Shown: positions 62,480 to 64,000 of the stretch, piece by piece
Numbering within the stretch: the stretch's first letter is position 1
How the letters are laid out: every line of letters starts with the position of its first letter
Source of the DNA: Marinimicrococcus sp033875255
Lineage (GTDB): Bacteria > Pseudomonadota > Alphaproteobacteria > Geminicoccales > Geminicoccaceae
Assembly: GCA_033875255.1 (NCBI GenBank)
Contig: JAWZSN010000023.1
Span: 24,708-88,707, forward strand
DNA: 64,000 nucleotides
Reading direction: 5' to 3'
Program-made: the position numbers and the translations under genes
The notes under the pieces: generated by a model
The model's database searches: none
What the model saw: only the letters and a program-made list of their open reading frames with translations
What the model was told of the DNA's origin: nothing

Positions 62480-62665
62480 CCGCGAATCATCAACTTATCG
62501 GTTAAAAAGATAACTCTCATGAAGGGTGCGAACCCTTTGAAGAGGCCTCTTGAGGTGTCTGGAACGATCCCGAATTAGATGCAATTTTGCCCTATTTTCA
62601 GTAAGAAAGTAGGTTTAATTGAAGACGATAGATATTGCTCTACCTGTGCGTTAGAAGTTAGCAAT
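62480..62665. other. AT-rich island with structured elements
   Basis: This segment is visibly AT-richer than the flanks (runs such as GGTTAAAAAGATAA and CAATTTTGCCCTATTTTC). It carries a hairpin AAGGGT-GCGA-ACCCTT (62522-62537), which has a GNRA tetraloop, and the 12-bp palindrome AAGAGGCCTCTT (62540-62551). No gene is recognised. It could be a small RNA, an operator cluster, or the relic of a foreign element. The remainder of 62385-63449 contains only low-confidence frames. Confidence 0.4.
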
Positions 62666-62809
62666 CGGGTCGAGACGCAGCCGTGAGCCTCGCGGGGCAG
62701 CGGCGGCAGAAGAGACAGGATCTGGAGCAAGTACCCGTTGATGTGTCCGGTCGGACAGCCGGCGCCTCGCTTATCAGCCCTCCCCATGGTCTCATCCCGG
62801 TCAAGCACA

Positions 62810-63115
62810 ATGCCATACAGAGCCACCAGAGGTGGCGCCGGCATCCTCGCGGCCGTTATCGCCGCCGTCTTTGCCGCGCCGCTGCCGCCAGGCACCATCG
62901 GCCTCGCCGCGAGCGCGCCGGCCGGCCATCGGCAGAACGAGGCCGCATCGCCATCGCGCGGTATCATGGTGCTGGCGACTGTTCCTGCCAGTGTCGCCCG
63001 CAACCTTCCCCGCCAGATCCGCAAGGACGCCGACCGTCCGTCGCCAACCGCGTCTCCCGGCCGGCCCGACAATGACCGGCCGATCCCTTCGCCCATGGCC
63101 AAGCGACTGATCTAG
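62810..63115 (+). CDS. Possible small exported protein (low support)
   Basis: The frame starting at ATG 62810 (MPYRATRGGAGILAAVIAAV) encodes about 101 residues with a possible signal peptide (cleavage near FAAPLPPGTIG) and a polar Pro/Arg-rich tail ending PSPMAKRLI. There is no clear ribosome site and no family match. Antisense frames are also open here. It may be chance coding. Confidence 0.2.
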   Translation: MPYRATRGGAGILAAVIAAVFAAPLPPGTIGLAASAPAGHRQNEAASPSRGIMVLATVPASVARNLPRQIRKDADRPSPTASPGRPDNDRPIPSPMAKRLI

Positions 63116-63449
63116 AAGGCGCGTTCGCCCGGCACGACAGCCGGCACGGTTTCCGGAACGCAGCTCGGACGATGCTGCCGCAGGCGCGGCCGGCACAGGA
63201 CGAGTCACGCGCTCGCTCTCAATTAGAGGTTTATTAACCATATGGCAATAACGCATTTTTAGAAAGTATGCCCGACTGTGGGCCCAGGACCAGCACCTGG
63301 CGGCCCCGGTGATGCGGACGACGACACTCCAAGCGCCCGACAGATCTTCTCGGCAAACGTCGAGAACAGCTCTCCCGACTCACGGTCAAAGCCATTGCGA
63401 GCGCCATGACGGGCGTACCGATGGCTTGGTTATCTGGAGGTTACTCTAA

Positions 63450-64000
63450 ATGAACGCGCCTATCTCGCGCCGCAACTTCGTGTCCCGCACGCTCGTTTAT
63501 GGCGGCGTGGCGACGCCTTTGGCGCTGATCTCGTCGAAGGCTTTTGCCTGCCACGAATATGTGAGCCCGGTCGACGGGGCGGCCGGCTGCGGCGCCTACC
63601 GGCGCGATCTCGACGCGGCGGCGAGCGCCCCGGAGCCGGATCCCACGCCGCCGGAGACCGGGCAGCCGCTGCCGGTCGGCAGCGACGCGCCGTTCGGCGG
63701 GCGCTTCTACGGCAATCCCTACATGTGCGACACCGTCTCGGAGGTGCGCTTCTACCAGGGCTCGGCGGTCGCCAAGCGGATCATCGCCGAGCATGACGGC
63801 GAGGTCACGGCGATCCGCTGGCACAACCGCTACGGGAGCGGCTACAGCAGCGGCGACGGCGGCTCGGTGATCGTCAAGATCGAGGGCGACAAAAACGGCA
63901 AGCCGAGCGGCGAGGTGCTGGCCGAGACCGAGGTCAATGGCGGCCGCGGCGCGCCCACCAGCCAGGGCTTCTTCCCGCAGTGGAGCTTCAAGAAGGCGGC
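63450..64000 (+). CDS. Tat-type exported protein, 5' part
   Basis: The frame continues past the window end. The N-terminus has a twin-arginine-like signal (SRRNFVSRTLVYGGVATPL, cleaved near SKAFA). The mature part starts CHEYVSPVDGAAGCGAYRRD, then a Pro/Glu-rich linker (APEPDPTPPETGQPLP) and a beta-type domain with TAIRWHNRYGSGYSSGDGG and GKPSGEVLAETEV. I do not recognise the family; it resembles extracellular carbohydrate-linked or adhesion domains only in general terms. GGAGG lies 9 nt upstream of ATG 63450. Confidence 0.75.
   Translation, partial: MNAPISRRNFVSRTLVYGGVATPLALISSKAFACHEYVSPVDGAAGCGAYRRDLDAAASAPEPDPTPPETGQPLPVGSDAPFGGRFYGNPYMCDTVSEVRFYQGSAVAKRIIAEHDGEVTAIRWHNRYGSGYSSGDGGSVIVKIEGDKNGKPSGEVLAETEVNGGRGAPTSQGFFPQWSFKKA

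Noticed and set aside
62575..63102. Minus-strand open frame of 175 codons in the AT-rich gap
   Set aside because: No ribosome site or family match; ends in the AT-rich island.
63450..64000. Terminal exported protein as a haem or copper enzyme
   Set aside because: Early Cys and His residues do not form a recognised metal motif in the visible part.

Overview
The window is a GC-rich (about 68-70% by eye) stretch of alphaproteobacterial chromosome. The signs are a ccoGHIS/fixGHIS run, a uvrC-pgsA-moaD-moaE block, hrcA-grpE, a ROSE-type RNA thermometer in front of an hsp20 gene, and many TRAP, TTT and ABC uptake systems. A Rhodospirillales or Geminicoccales-like host is my guess; the sequence gives no direct taxonomic marker. 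No tRNA, rRNA, prophage, insertion sequence or CRISPR array was recognised.

Layout. 1-3632: end of the cbb3 oxidase assembly operon (ccoG partial, ccoH, ccoI, ccoS). 3917-8206: PLP-dependent dehydratase, uvrC, pgsA, moaD, moaE. 8207-9114: no gene, but a 259-bp tandem repeat. 9115-12593: stress-island-like set (COG2187 phosphotransferase-like protein, alpha/beta hydrolase, phosphoribosyltransferase, double-ACT protein, CBS protein). 12699-17226: acyl-CoA synthetase resembling malonyl-CoA synthetase plus a TRAP transporter, probably a malonate module. 17349-18530: thiosulfate/sulfur importer. 18679-24355: peptide-type ABC importer with fused ATPases. 24584-27914: small membrane protein, DUF892 protein, homocysteine methyltransferase-like protein, two small unknowns, EamA permease. 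27936-31457: sterol desaturase-like protein, DUF4130-UdgX fusion and partner radical SAM protein (DNA repair). 31557-32203: heat-shock promoter, ROSE-like thermometer, Hsp20. 32315-37740: PuuD, PuuA, SLC13 and MFS transporters. 38045-41816: RRM protein, hrcA, grpE, argG. 42637-46572: Hen1/Pnkp RNA repair cassette, with pnkp frameshifted. 46788-53001: EamA permease, actP with DUF485, recQ, DUF502, GlsB-like. 53002-53641: second repeat locus. 53642-59601: SDR, small secreted protein, 6PGDH-like protein, aldo/keto reductase, tctC-tctA-tctB. 59726-62384: cytochrome P460 with cupredoxin, two small membrane proteins, GNAT. 62385-63449: gene-poor region with an AT-rich island. 63450-end: start of an exported protein.

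The most notable points are: (i) the Hen1/Pnkp RNA repair operon, where one extra base in a short G run splits pnkp; (ii) the DUF4130-UdgX/radical SAM pair, translationally coupled to a sterol desaturase-like gene; (iii) a sigma-32-like promoter followed by a three-stem leader whose last hairpin has the ROSE bulged G opposite the ribosome binding site; (iv) a dispersed repeat family carrying an 18-bp hairpin motif that sits just past stop codons in several places and may be a mobile or amplified terminator; (v) an AT-rich, hairpin-bearing island upstream of an exported protein.

Long open frames antisense to real genes are common because of the GC content and were discarded. Most starts rest on overlap with the upstream stop, a Shine-Dalgarno sequence, or the family's usual N-terminus.
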